This document shows, piece after piece, positions 1 through 7,206 of a stretch of 16,802 bases of DNA (positions are counted from its first letter, which is position 1; the number at the start of each line of letters is the position of its first letter). The notes beneath the pieces were generated by a model. That model saw only the letters and a program-made list of their open reading frames with translations. It was not told the DNA's origin and ran no database searches. The translations under genes and the position numbers were made by a program. Source of the DNA: Desulfovibrio sp. (GTDB lineage Bacteria; Desulfobacterota; Desulfovibrionia; Desulfovibrionales; Desulfovibrionaceae); NCBI GenBank assembly GCA_031282465.1, contig JAITDR010000256.1, forward strand, positions 1-16,802. Reading direction: 5' to 3'.

Positions 1-1181
1 GTGATGGTCCCGGATACGGCGCGGAGCAGGGCATTTTCCTGCAGGGTTTCCCGCGAAATGTTCAACGGCAGGTCTTCCGCGTCCACAACCCCCCGCAGGA
101 AACCCAGGTAATCGGGGACAAGGCCGGCGGCAGAGTGCGCGATAAGCACGCGCCGCGCGTAAAGGTCCAGACCGCGGCGTTCGCGCAACGCGAGGAAGGG
201 GTCCTGTTCCGTGCCGGGGATGAACACCAGGGCATTGAATTGTATGGGCGCATCGGCGGAAAAATGGATGACGTCGAGCGGTTCTGCCGCGTCGTAGGTC
301 AACTGCTTGTAAAACTCCGTATACTGTTGCGGAGTCACGGAAAATTTCGGCTCCCGCCAGAGGGCGGGGGTGGTGTTGATCAGCTCGTCTTCCAGGTAAA
401 TCGGGAAAGGCAGGAAATTCGAATGCTTGCGGATGACGGCTTCCAGGCGGTATTTTTCCAGAAATTCTTTGTCTTCCGCCTTGAGTTTTGCCCGGACGAC
501 GGTGCCCCGTTTGCAGGGGGCGGCTTCTTCGCCTGCAAGCGCACGGACGGTGAAGCCGTTTCGGCCGTCGGAACTCCAGAGGTGCGGGCCTTCGCCGCCT
601 TGGGCGGGAACGGAGACGACTTCCACGGATTCGGCGACCATGAACACGGAATAAAAGCCTATACCGAAGCGGCCGATGATTTGTGTTCCGTCGGCGGCCG
701 TCACGGGACGGTCGGAATCCTCATCCGACGCGTTTCCGGAGCCGTCCGTGCCCTCTGCGGGCGGCGTTGTCCCGGCGGAGGATGCGGGGGCGGTTGCGTC
801 CTTGTCCGCCCCGGAGCCGGCTTTGTCCTCCGCCGTTGCGCCGGCGGCCGCTTCCAGACCGCGGACAAAGTCTTCCGAGCCGGATTTGGCGATGGTTCCC
901 AGGTTGTCGGCCAGTTCCGCGGCGGTCATGCCCACGCCGCTGTCCTGTATCTGCAGGACGCCGGCGATTTTGTCCACCGTGATGCGAATTTCCGGGGCTT
1001 CCCCGTCGTCCCGCGTCGCCTCGCCCCGGCTCTGTAAAAAGCGCAGTTTGTCGAGGGCGTCGGACGCGTTGGAGAGCAGTTCACGCAGGAAAATTTCCCT
1101 GTCGGCGTAGAGGGAATGCGTAAGGATATTGAGAACTTTCGCGGTTTCGGCCTGAAAGGCCCGTTGTGTGGTCGCAACCAT
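1..1181 (-). CDS. htpG: Molecular chaperone HtpG (Hsp90 family), 5' part; runs off the left edge
   Basis: ATP-dependent cytosolic chaperone of the Hsp90/GHKL ATPase family. About 393 N-terminal residues of a protein that is usually about 620 long are present, so the gene continues past base 1. The start is ATG at 1181, preceded by AGGAGG four bases upstream. Visible motifs are the helix FLRELLSNASDALDK with the catalytic Glu at residue 34, the nucleotide-binding DSGVGMT at about residues 80-86, the lid NLGTIAKSG at about 93-101, and GRFGIGFYSVFMV at about 170-182. Further on the middle domain shows LNISRETLQ. Between the lid motif and GRFGIGFYS there are 67 residues where E. coli HtpG has about 18. 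The extra segment (about residues 115-163) is rich in Ala, Gly, Ser, Thr and Asp. It lies 68 bp after the DUF4139 gene on the same strand. Identification is secure. Confidence 0.95.
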   Translation of the reverse strand, partial: MVATTQRAFQAETAKVLNILTHSLYADREIFLRELLSNASDALDKLRFLQSRGEATRDDGEAPEIRITVDKIAGVLQIQDSGVGMTAAELADNLGTIAKSGSEDFVRGLEAAAGATAEDKAGSGADKDATAPASSAGTTPPAEGTDGSGNASDEDSDRPVTAADGTQIIGRFGIGFYSVFMVAESVEVVSVPAQGGEGPHLWSSDGRNGFTVRALAGEEAAPCKRGTVVRAKLKAEDKEFLEKYRLEAVIRKHSNFLPFPIYLEDELINTTPALWREPKFSVTPQQYTEFYKQLTYDAAEPLDVIHFSADAPIQFNALVFIPGTEQDPFLALRERRGLDLYARRVLIAHSAAGLVPDYLGFLRGVVDAEDLPLNISRETLQENALLRAVSGTI

Positions 1182-1211
1182 AGGTCCTCCTGCAAACGTT
1201 TTTCGGCAGTA

Positions 1212-1239
1212 CATGTAAGTCGCTTCCGGCGCATGTCAA
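1212..1239 (-). promoter_or_regulatory. Candidate htpG promoter
   Basis: On the minus strand a perfect -35 hexamer TTGACA (1239-1234) is followed after 16 bases by TACATG (1217-1212). That is a weak -10 with three of six matches. It lies 30 bp upstream of the htpG start, so it would give a very short leader carrying the strong AGGAGG site. I cannot tell a vegetative promoter from a heat-shock one here. htpG could also be read from the upstream DUF4139 gene. Confidence 0.35.
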
Positions 1240-1249
1240 CAACGGTACT

Positions 1250-2986
1250 TCAGCGTCCGGGGATCAGTATTTTCTCTTTGTCCTGGGGGGCGCGCGCTTC
1301 CACTTTGTGGTCGATATGCAGTTCGGCGCCGCTTTCCAGGCGGGCTTTCCAGACGTAGACCTTGGCGCCGCCTTCTTCCGGAGGGTTGATGCGTATTTCC
1401 GGTTGCGGCGTGGACTGTGTCGTTATGTAGACGGCTTCGTTTTCCGACACGGGGGCGGGGTCCTCAAGGGCTATGTCCACGGCGCGTTTGCGCAGGTTTC
1501 TGACGGTGAACAGCCAGTGGCGCGTGAATGTTTCGTCTTTGGCGAACAGGCCGTGTTCGCCGCCGGAGCGGGCGACATTGCGCATTTCGGCACTGACCTG
1601 GGGGTCGGCGCCGAAAAAAATCGTCCCTTTGTCGCTGTTGAAACTGAAGCTGCGGTTGCCGACGACGACGCCGTCCACGGAAAAGCGCGCCGGGGCGGGC
1701 GGCAGCGCAAGAGGACCGGGCAGGGTAAGGGCGGCGGTCAGGAAGGCCCTGTCCGTGACGGACGGGCGCAGAGTGTAGGAGAAGGCCGCCTGAAGGATTT
1801 CCGGCGTCGGTTGCAGGCGCAGCGGCGTATGGTGTTGCAGGGTTTGTTTGCCGATGTGGCGGAGCCGGAAAGCGGACTGCTCGGTCTGTGCCGGTCCGGG
1901 AGCAGGCTGCGGTGTCGCGTCGCTCGCGAGGAGAGCCGCGCGCTGCTGGCGCGGGCGATTTTGGTCATCGGGGCCGGCGGCCTGGAGGGGCGCGGGGGGC
2001 GTTTTGTCGGCGGTAATGATTTCCCAGGGCCGCAGTTTGGGGGGAGCAAGGATTCTGTCCCGGCGCAGGGCGGCGATAAAGATGTCCGTATCGTACCAGG
2101 CGATGCCGGAGTTCTGGGTCAGGGTCGCCTCCTGATACACGGCGATTTCACCGGCGTCAGGGGCGGCGTCGAGGGTATAGCGCAGGCTGCATGCGGCGGG
2201 CAGGGCATAGGTGTAGGTCAGCTTGTGCCGTTTTTTGTCTGCGGGATGGGGGACGATGTACAGTTCGCGTTTGCGCGGGCCGTCGTAGTCCTGCAGGGCT
2301 TTACGGGCTTTTTCCAGGCGCGGCGCGAGGTCGGCCAGGATGCGTTGTTGTTTGTCGCGTTCGGCGTATACCTTGGGGTAACGGTCGGCGTAGTCCGCGT
2401 CCAGGGCGGAGGCTTCGCCGGCAGGGGAAAAGGGCGCATTGTTTTTTTTGCCGGCGCGATCCGCGGGGGCTGCGCCCCGGGTGAGGGGGGGGAAGGAGGC
2501 ATAGACGTCGAAACTTTTGCGCAACAGGGCGAGGCGCGCTTCGGCAGCTTCGGCCGCGCCGCGAGCCCGCGCCTGTTCTGTTTCAAGGGCGACGACCTTT
2601 TCCAGCAGGGCGCGCCGTTCGGGGGAACTTTCCCTGTCGGGCAGGGCGGCCGTGTATGAGGAGGCGTGTCGGCCGTGGGGGCTGAGCAGGCTTTCGGCTT
2701 CCTGTTCATCCGGGCGGTAGATGCTTTGCGCCGGGATGCCGTCTATGCGGAGCATGAAGGAGTCGGGGTCGACGCCTGCGGGCAGCACCAGGACAAAACC
2801 CGTTGCGCCGGAGGGCAGCGTTTCGGCCTCCAGGTTTTGGCTGACGGTCAGGCGCGCTTCGTCCGGGTAAAACACCGCTTCGGAAGGCTGCGCGGGATCG
2901 GGGGCGAAGGCCGTGGCGGCCGTTGCGGAGAGCAGCCACAGCAGCGTTGCGGCGGGCGCGGCAAAGCGGAATAGTGGAAAGGGCAC
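1250..2986 (-). CDS. Exported DUF4139 (MuiA-like) protein
   Basis: Predicted 578-residue exported protein of the DUF4139 / mucoidy-inhibitor-like family, whose biochemical role is unknown. GTG at 2986 is taken as the start because AAGGAG lies six bases upstream and it places a signal peptide at the N terminus (hydrophobic run about 13-27, likely cleavage near ATAFA). An ATG further upstream at 3031 would bury that signal and overlap the preceding gene. An N-terminal beta-rich part (about 35-95) is followed by Ala/Glu/Arg coiled-coil stretches at about 120-158 and 205-235, as in the family. The DUF4139 part runs from about 255 to the end, with AVYQEATLTQNSGIAWYDTD at about 282-301, LRPWEI near 318-323 and EDPAPVSENEAVYI near 508-521. 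It follows rfaE2 by 26 bp and precedes htpG by 68 bp on the same strand, so a shared transcript is likely. An envelope role is an inference. Confidence 0.85.
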   Translation of the reverse strand: MPFPLFRFAAPAATLLWLLSATAATAFAPDPAQPSEAVFYPDEARLTVSQNLEAETLPSGATGFVLVLPAGVDPDSFMLRIDGIPAQSIYRPDEQEAESLLSPHGRHASSYTAALPDRESSPERRALLEKVVALETEQARARGAAEAAEARLALLRKSFDVYASFPPLTRGAAPADRAGKKNNAPFSPAGEASALDADYADRYPKVYAERDKQQRILADLAPRLEKARKALQDYDGPRKRELYIVPHPADKKRHKLTYTYALPAACSLRYTLDAAPDAGEIAVYQEATLTQNSGIAWYDTDIFIAALRRDRILAPPKLRPWEIITADKTPPAPLQAAGPDDQNRPRQQRAALLASDATPQPAPGPAQTEQSAFRLRHIGKQTLQHHTPLRLQPTPEILQAAFSYTLRPSVTDRAFLTAALTLPGPLALPPAPARFSVDGVVVGNRSFSFNSDKGTIFFGADPQVSAEMRNVARSGGEHGLFAKDETFTRHWLFTVRNLRKRAVDIALEDPAPVSENEAVYITTQSTPQPEIRINPPEEGGAKVYVWKARLESGAELHIDHKVEARAPQDKEKILIPGR

Positions 2987-3012
2987 GAGAGTCTCCTTAA
3001 AGCAGTTCATCG

Positions 3013-3579
3013 TTAAAGAGAGCATGCACAAACGGGAGGTACGGCGTCGGCGTGTTCCTCTCCGCGGATGCGGGCAATGAGCGCTGTCGTGGAAAAATTT
3101 TCGAGCAGGGGCAGGGAGAGTACCCGTCCCCCACGGGCTTTGACGTGCCTGCTGCCGATGATGCGTTCTTCGGGCCAGTCGCCGCCTTTGACCAGCACAT
3201 CGGGTTCAAGGGCGAGGATGAGCTTCAGGGGGTCGGGTTCGTCGAAGCCCGCGACGACGTCCACGGGCGCCAGGTGGGCAAGGATGAAGGCGCGCACGGG
3301 GAAGGGATTGATCGGGCGATCTGCGCCTTTACCCAAAGCGCGCACGGAGGCGTCGCTGTTCAGCCCCAGGACCAGAAAATCGCCTTCGGCGCGGGCGCGG
3401 GCCAGCAGGTCCACATGACCGGGGTGCAACAGGTCGAAGCAGCCGTTGGTGAATACCAGTCGCCCGCCGCGCGCGCGCAGGTCCGCCAGCCGGCGGAGAA
3501 GTTCCTTGCCTGCCTTGCCGTCAAGACCGCCCGGGGGCAGGATTGTGGGGAGTTCAAGGGTGTTGCCGGGGACGCGCAT
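3013..3579 (-). CDS. rfaE2: D-glycero-beta-D-manno-heptose 1-phosphate adenylyltransferase (HldE C-terminal domain type)
   Basis: Stand-alone cytidylyltransferase-fold enzyme that transfers AMP from ATP to heptose 1-phosphate, giving ADP-D,D-heptose for LPS inner core. In the 188-residue form starting at ATG 3579 the nucleotidyltransferase signature NGCFDLLHPGH is at about 45-55 (HxGH at 52-55). It is followed by LGLNSDASVR (71-80), the family motif KGGDW (131-135) and the ENFSTTALI segment near 160-168. The kinase half found in fused HldE proteins is absent. The start is uncertain: the frame stays open to another ATG at 3693, adding 38 residues that consist largely of three 12-residue repeats, and neither ATG has a clear ribosome binding site. 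Family members are about 160 residues, which favours the shorter form. The product would feed HldD, encoded at 8945. Confidence 0.88.
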   Translation of the reverse strand: MRVPGNTLELPTILPPGGLDGKAGKELLRRLADLRARGGRLVFTNGCFDLLHPGHVDLLARARAEGDFLVLGLNSDASVRALGKGADRPINPFPVRAFILAHLAPVDVVAGFDEPDPLKLILALEPDVLVKGGDWPEERIIGSRHVKARGGRVLSLPLLENFSTTALIARIRGEEHADAVPPVCACSL

Positions 3580-3667
3580 GGTTGTCGTTTCACGGGTGCT
3601 GGCGGAAAAGCGTAAGGTTTCAGTTTCGCGGACGGTGCAGGGGACGCGCGCGGCCGTTGTTTCGCGG
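3560..3667 (-). repeat. Three tandem imperfect 36-bp repeats at the rfaE2 5' end
   Basis: Units at 3560-3595, 3596-3631 and 3632-3667 share on the minus strand a CCGYGAAAC start, and the outer two also share GCGCGTCCCC. Because 36 is a multiple of three, the long rfaE2 frame reads them as repeated 12-residue blocks beginning RETTAARVP, RETETLRFS and RETTTMRVP. The ATG at 3579 lies inside the third block in reading order. Third-position GC is high, as in coding DNA here, so translation is possible but not shown. Confidence 0.8.
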
Positions 3668-3768
3668 GCTTTGCCGTGAAGGGCGCGCGGCATGTGCTTC
3701 AGCGGAGCGGCACAGCCCGGAAGTGCCGTCCCCGGCCGGGGCAGGCCCGGCGCCGTCGCGCCGCACGG

Positions 3769-4086
3769 CTACACGCACCCGGTAGGTTTGGGCAGTCCGG
3801 CCATTTTACAGGCGCCTTTGCTGGGGCCCGACGGAAAAAATTCGTAGATTTCCTTCAATTTGTACCCGGTATTCTTGGACAAAATGCGCACCATCGGCGC
3901 AATGCCGTTTTTCTTGTAGTAATCCTGCAGGAATGCCATCACCTTCCTGTGGTCGGCAGTGACTTCAGCGATACCCTCACACTCCCGAACGTAGTCGACC
4001 CATTCCGGCGACCAGTCTTCAAAGCGCAGCAGGAAGCCGTCCTCATCGACCTCAAAGGTTTTGCCTTTATAAGCGATCTCAGCCAT
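3769..4086 (-). CDS. dsrC: DsrC, sulfur-carrier substrate protein of dissimilatory sulfite reductase
   Basis: 105-residue cytoplasmic protein of the DsrC/TusE family. In sulfate and sulfite reducers it carries sulfur from siroheme sulfite reductase (DsrAB) as a trisulfide between its two C-terminal cysteines, which is then reduced by the DsrMKJOP membrane complex. The start is ATG at 4086 with GAAGGAGG just upstream. The N terminus reads MAEIAYKGKTFEVDEDGFL. The C-terminal arm ends CKMAGLPKPTGCV, with the penultimate Cys and a second Cys eleven positions before it. This is the complete two-Cys arm of genuine DsrC rather than the single-Cys TusE form. It sits alone behind its own promoter, away from dsrAB, as is common for this gene. 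Both functional cysteines are present. Confidence 0.97.
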   Translation of the reverse strand: MAEIAYKGKTFEVDEDGFLLRFEDWSPEWVDYVRECEGIAEVTADHRKVMAFLQDYYKKNGIAPMVRILSKNTGYKLKEIYEFFPSGPSKGACKMAGLPKPTGCV

Positions 4087-4141
4087 GCCGTCCTCCTTCA
4101 ATTGAGACTCGGGAGTATGCCCGTTTGCGAAAGAAAGAACA

Positions 4142-4170
4142 AGTATACTGTATGACGAGATGCTCGTAAA
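4142..4170 (-). promoter_or_regulatory. dsrC promoter, sigma-70 type
   Basis: On the minus strand TTTACG (4170-4165) and TATACT (4147-4142) are separated by exactly 17 bases. The -10 matches consensus at five of six positions and the -35 at four of six. The predicted start of transcription is near 4135, giving a leader of about 50 bases with an AT-rich pyrimidine run and the strong GAAGGAGG site. This fits a highly expressed dsrC gene. Confidence 0.6.
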
Positions 4171-4213
4171 GTCCGGGGAGCGCCGCCGGGTGGTCTGCAT
4201 GACTCCGGGGGTA

Positions 4214-4313
4214 CCCGCACCGTCGGGTCAAGGCGGGCCGGCCTTGCCGCACACAATGCGCAACGTCGTTCCGGTAATGTCCCGCCCGCGCCGCCGGGGC
4301 AAGGCGGGCCGGC
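4214..4313. repeat. Pair of 29-bp direct repeats between the kinase gene and dsrC
   Basis: Positions 4214-4242 and 4285-4313 match at 26 of 29 bases and are spaced 71 bp apart. Each copy has the form CCCGC...CAAGGCGGGCCGGC, so each can fold with CCCGC pairing to GCGGG. The 287-bp gap 4087-4373 contains this pair, the dsrC promoter and a small AACTT/AAGTT inverted repeat (4354-4366) just after the kinase stop. No U-tract follows that repeat, so I do not call a terminator there. Confidence 0.7.
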
Positions 4314-4373
4314 GTTTCCGCTGCGACCGGCGACCCGAAAGAACCGTTGATGTAACTTCCCAAGTTGTTCGGT

Positions 4374-6761
4374 TCAGGCGTTTTTTACGTTCCGCGCGGC
4401 GATATACGCCTCCATGGCCCGCATCAGTTCCCCCGTTTTCGCGTGGAGCTGCGCCGAGCACTGCAGCGCTTCGTCTTTCGCAGCCGGCAGGCGCTGTTCG
4501 CGCCCCATGTACTCGGCCTGCAGGCACAGTGCGAACACGTCGCCGCGAGTATAATGGCCGGCGAGTCCTTTGAGAGCGTGCGCGCGGGCAGTCAGCCCGG
4601 CGTTGTCGCCGCCGGCGACGGCCTTGTCGATTTCCGCGAGCAATCCGGGCGCATCGCGCAGATAGAGATGCATGCTCTGCGCGACGAGTTCGGCATCATC
4701 GCCGAATATCTGTGCTATGAGATTCCGGTCGAGCGCGGCGGGCGGAGGGTTTTCTTCTCCTGCCGCGGGGCGGTCCGCCGCCTGCCCGGCGGGTTGTTCG
4801 CCCACCGAGGATGTCAGGGCGAACCTGCGTACGACGTCTTCAATGACGGCCGCGAGTTCGGCCTGCAGGACCGGTTTGGAGATATAGGCGTCCATACCGG
4901 CGTTGAGGTATTTTTCCTTGTCGCCTTTGAGGGCGTGGGCCGTCATGGCCACAACGGGCAGGCGGCGGTCGCCCCGGGCGGCCTCTGTTGCCCTGATTTC
5001 GGCCACAGCCAGGGTACCGTCCATAATCGGCATCTGGATATCCATAAACACGATGTCAAAGCGTTGTTCGGCGAGTATGTCCAGGGCCTCCCGCCCGTTG
5101 CAGGCGACCGTGACCGCATGGCCAAGATTATTGAGCATACGGGAGGCTACGAAGCGGTTCATCGGCATGTCTTCCACAAGCAGGACGGAGAGGCCGCTCA
5201 CGGAACGTCGTCCGGCCTGGGCCGCCGGGGAAACGGGCGGTTCCTGCGCGACGGCGTCGCCCGCGAAAGGCAGTTCGAGGTCGAAGCTGAATGTGCTGCC
5301 GTGTCCCGGCCGGCTTTCGTCCAGCCGCAGCACGCCGCCCATGAGCTTCACGAGCCGGTGGGAAATGGACAGGCCGAGGCCCGTGCCGCCGTACTTGCGG
5401 GTGGTGGAACTGTCCGCCTGTTCAAAGGCGGAAAAAATATGCCGCTGCTTGTCGGGCGGAATGCCGATGCCGGTGTCCGCCACGGCGAAGCGCAACGTGG
5501 CGGCGGATGCGGTCCTGGCAAGAACCCGCACGGTCAGCGTAATTTCACCCTGCTCGGTGAATTTGACGGCATTGCCCGCCAGATTGAGCAGTACCTGGCG
5601 GATGCGCTGGGCATCGCCGATGAGCCTGTCCGGAGTTTGCGGCTCAATGCGCACGTTCATTGCGAGCTTTTTTTCGTAAGCTGCCGGCGACAGTCCCTTG
5701 ACGGCGTCGAACACTGTGTCCCGCAGGCTGAACGGATGCGGGTCGATGACCATTTTCCCGGCTTCGATCTTGGAGAAGTCGAGGATGTCGTTCACCACGG
5801 CCAAAAGGCTTTCCCCGGCGGTTTTGATGGTGGCGGCCATGGAGGTCTTGTCCGCGTCGAGCCCGCTTCGGAGCAGCAGGTCCGCCATGCCGACGACGCC
5901 GTTCAGCGGAGTTCTGATTTCGTGGCTCATGTTGGCCAGAAACTCGCTTTTCGCTCTGTCGGCGTTTTCTGCGGCCTCCTTCGACGCACGGAGTTCCTCC
6001 CGTTCCCGCATTTGGCGGTCCAGGCGCGCACCGCCCAGCGCAAAGGCCAGGACACCCACGAGCCACATGCCGGCGTGCGACAATGCCAGGGTCGTGACGG
6101 CGGTGCGGGCGCCGACCCGGATCGGCTCCATGGGCACGGAAACGCTTATGCCGCCGCGCTGGTCCCCAACCTTGTATCCCTGGAAGGCATGGCAAGTCAG
6201 GCAACTCTCCTCCGTGACCAACGGCGAGATGTAGCGCAGGTATTCCTTGCCGTCCATGAGCTGTATTTCCGCGACCTCGTGGACGCCGCCCTGTTCCAGA
6301 CGGAGCAATCCCTTCTTCTCCCATTCGTCGGCGCCGTTTGCGGAGCGGATCGGCAGGGTGCTGGTGATGTGGCCGCGAACGCCGGACTTCAGTTCACCGA
6401 GTTCGTGGACCAGGCGGGTCATATACGCGGGGTTGATCTTTGTGAGAGGGGTGTCGCCCGGGCCGGGCATATCCCGCGTCGGGTCGTTTGCAAGATACGG
6501 ATTCGGCTGCGTTTTATCGGTAACTTTCACATACACGCCGCCGAGTTGAGAGTTCCAGCGCCGATAGACGATATCCTTTTCAAAGGCCGTGCGGGCTTGG
6601 ATGAGGGCGGATTCTTCGGCATACGTATCTGTGCGGTGGATATTGAAAAACAGGGAAACGGCGACGGCCGCCGTCCAAAAGACGATCAGCAGCGTGACAT
6701 AGGCGGAAACGGCGAAATGTTTCCGCGCGGGCACGATTGCCGATTGCGGGGCCTCCGTCAT
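4374..6761 (-). CDS. Membrane hybrid histidine kinase with heme-c-motif sensor domain, REC and Hpt domains
   Basis: 795-residue sensor kinase with a built-in phosphorelay. ATG 6761 has AAGGAGG five to six bases upstream; longer in-frame starts lack this. Domain order is a membrane segment (about 16-40), then an extracytoplasmic sensor (about 41-218) resembling the DUF3365/Tll0287 family with a CLTCH heme-c attachment motif at 187-191, and a second membrane segment (about 219-246). The HisKA box has phospho-acceptor His280 (NMSHEIRTPLNG). The ATPase carries the N-box around Asn397, DTGIGIP at 429-435 and GGTGLGLSI. The REC domain (about 525-640) has acidic pair E530/D531, Asp574 and Lys629. 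The C-terminal Hpt domain has His728 (ARAHALKGLAGHY). A His-Asp-His relay is therefore complete, but the output regulator is not next door. It precedes dsrC on the same strand. The signal sensed is unknown; periplasmic redox state or gas binding at the heme is an inference. Confidence 0.9.
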   Translation of the reverse strand: MTEAPQSAIVPARKHFAVSAYVTLLIVFWTAAVAVSLFFNIHRTDTYAEESALIQARTAFEKDIVYRRWNSQLGGVYVKVTDKTQPNPYLANDPTRDMPGPGDTPLTKINPAYMTRLVHELGELKSGVRGHITSTLPIRSANGADEWEKKGLLRLEQGGVHEVAEIQLMDGKEYLRYISPLVTEESCLTCHAFQGYKVGDQRGGISVSVPMEPIRVGARTAVTTLALSHAGMWLVGVLAFALGGARLDRQMREREELRASKEAAENADRAKSEFLANMSHEIRTPLNGVVGMADLLLRSGLDADKTSMAATIKTAGESLLAVVNDILDFSKIEAGKMVIDPHPFSLRDTVFDAVKGLSPAAYEKKLAMNVRIEPQTPDRLIGDAQRIRQVLLNLAGNAVKFTEQGEITLTVRVLARTASAATLRFAVADTGIGIPPDKQRHIFSAFEQADSSTTRKYGGTGLGLSISHRLVKLMGGVLRLDESRPGHGSTFSFDLELPFAGDAVAQEPPVSPAAQAGRRSVSGLSVLLVEDMPMNRFVASRMLNNLGHAVTVACNGREALDILAEQRFDIVFMDIQMPIMDGTLAVAEIRATEAARGDRRLPVVAMTAHALKGDKEKYLNAGMDAYISKPVLQAELAAVIEDVVRRFALTSSVGEQPAGQAADRPAAGEENPPPAALDRNLIAQIFGDDAELVAQSMHLYLRDAPGLLAEIDKAVAGGDNAGLTARAHALKGLAGHYTRGDVFALCLQAEYMGREQRLPAAKDEALQCSAQLHAKTGELMRAMEAYIAARNVKNA

Positions 6762-6974
6762 CTGCGCCTCCTTATGCGGATTCCGGACACGCGTTGCGTC
6801 CCGCGTGCCGGGTTGTCGCGCTGCTCCGTTCCCTGTAAAAAATCGCGGCGTTTGTACCCGGAGCAGTGTAAAAGTCGGGCTGAGTGGTTTCGACACTATA
6901 CTACAGGTAAAAAATATCAAGGCCCTTGTCGCGGCATGCACGGCATGCACCCGGGCCGGGCGGCGCGTTGCGCC

Positions 6975-7022
6975 GGCGGGTGAGCGGGGTGAACGCCGCG
7001 GTTTTCACCACGCTCACCCGCC
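6975..7022. repeat. Long inverted repeat: 18 base pairs with one mismatch, 10-base loop
   Basis: GGCGGGTGAGCG (6975-6986) pairs perfectly with CGCTCACCCGCC (7011-7022). After one G/A mismatch, GGTGAA (6988-6993) pairs with TTCACC (7004-7009). The loop is CGCCGCGGTT. Neither strand has a U-run after it, so it is not an ordinary intrinsic terminator, and it sits between divergent gene starts rather than at a gene end. It could be an RNA leader structure, part of a small RNA, or a dimeric protein-binding site. Confidence 0.85.
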
Positions 7023-7076
7023 TTGCGGCGCGGATCCGGCCGGGGCCGTAACACCTCGGACGGAAAAAAATTCGAA

Positions 7077-7088
7077 AAATGCGCATTT
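7077..7088. promoter_or_regulatory. Perfect 12-bp palindrome AAATGCGCATTT, possible operator
   Basis: AAATGCGCATTT is self-complementary and lies 119 bp upstream of the RNA-binding protein start in an AT-rich stretch. It could bind a dimeric regulator. A palindrome of this length can arise by chance, and no second copy was seen in the window. Confidence 0.25.
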
Positions 7089-7206
7089 GCGCGTTGACGC
7101 GGCGTGGAAAAAAGTGCAGGGAAACCGGCAAGACGATGCTTTGCTCCGGCATATTGTTTTGTGGGAGTTTGCAGTGCGTAGTTATTAGTTTTCAAGGAAC
7201 ATTTTC

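Larger units (their letters stand above)
6762..7206. other. Divergent 445-bp intergenic region between the kinase and RNA-binding protein genes
   Basis: I see no convincing gene here; short frames are GC-skew artefacts. From left to right it holds the kinase leader and an AT-rich patch near 6895-6920 reading TAGTATAGT on the minus strand, a possible -10 without a good -35. It continues with a doubled 9-mer CGGCATGCA (6932-6949), a long hairpin (6975-7022), a 12-bp palindrome (7077-7088) and an AT-rich leader before the RNA-binding protein gene. I could not assign a confident promoter for either flanking gene. Confidence 0.6.

Noticed and set aside
1307..2659. 450-residue Gly-rich plus-strand frame opposite the DUF4139 gene
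   Set aside because: Composition is typical of an antisense frame in GC-rich DNA; the minus strand has a signal peptide, ribosome site and family motifs.
3694..3768. Possible terminator after dsrC (CCCCGGCCGGGG palindrome at 3730-3741 and a CGGCAC/GTGCCG stem)
   Set aside because: Neither stem is followed by a U-run; GC-rich palindromes are frequent here, so I did not annotate a terminator.
4087..4200. 38-residue N-terminal extension of DsrC
   Set aside because: It would include the promoter and the GAAGGAGG ribosome site; DsrC family length and the MAEI start fit ATG 4086.
4365..6983. 872-residue plus-strand open frame opposite the histidine kinase
   Set aside because: It is an antisense shadow: the minus frame shows every kinase, receiver and Hpt motif, while this frame has no recognisable domain and is Gly/Arg/Val rich as expected from GC-rich codon use.
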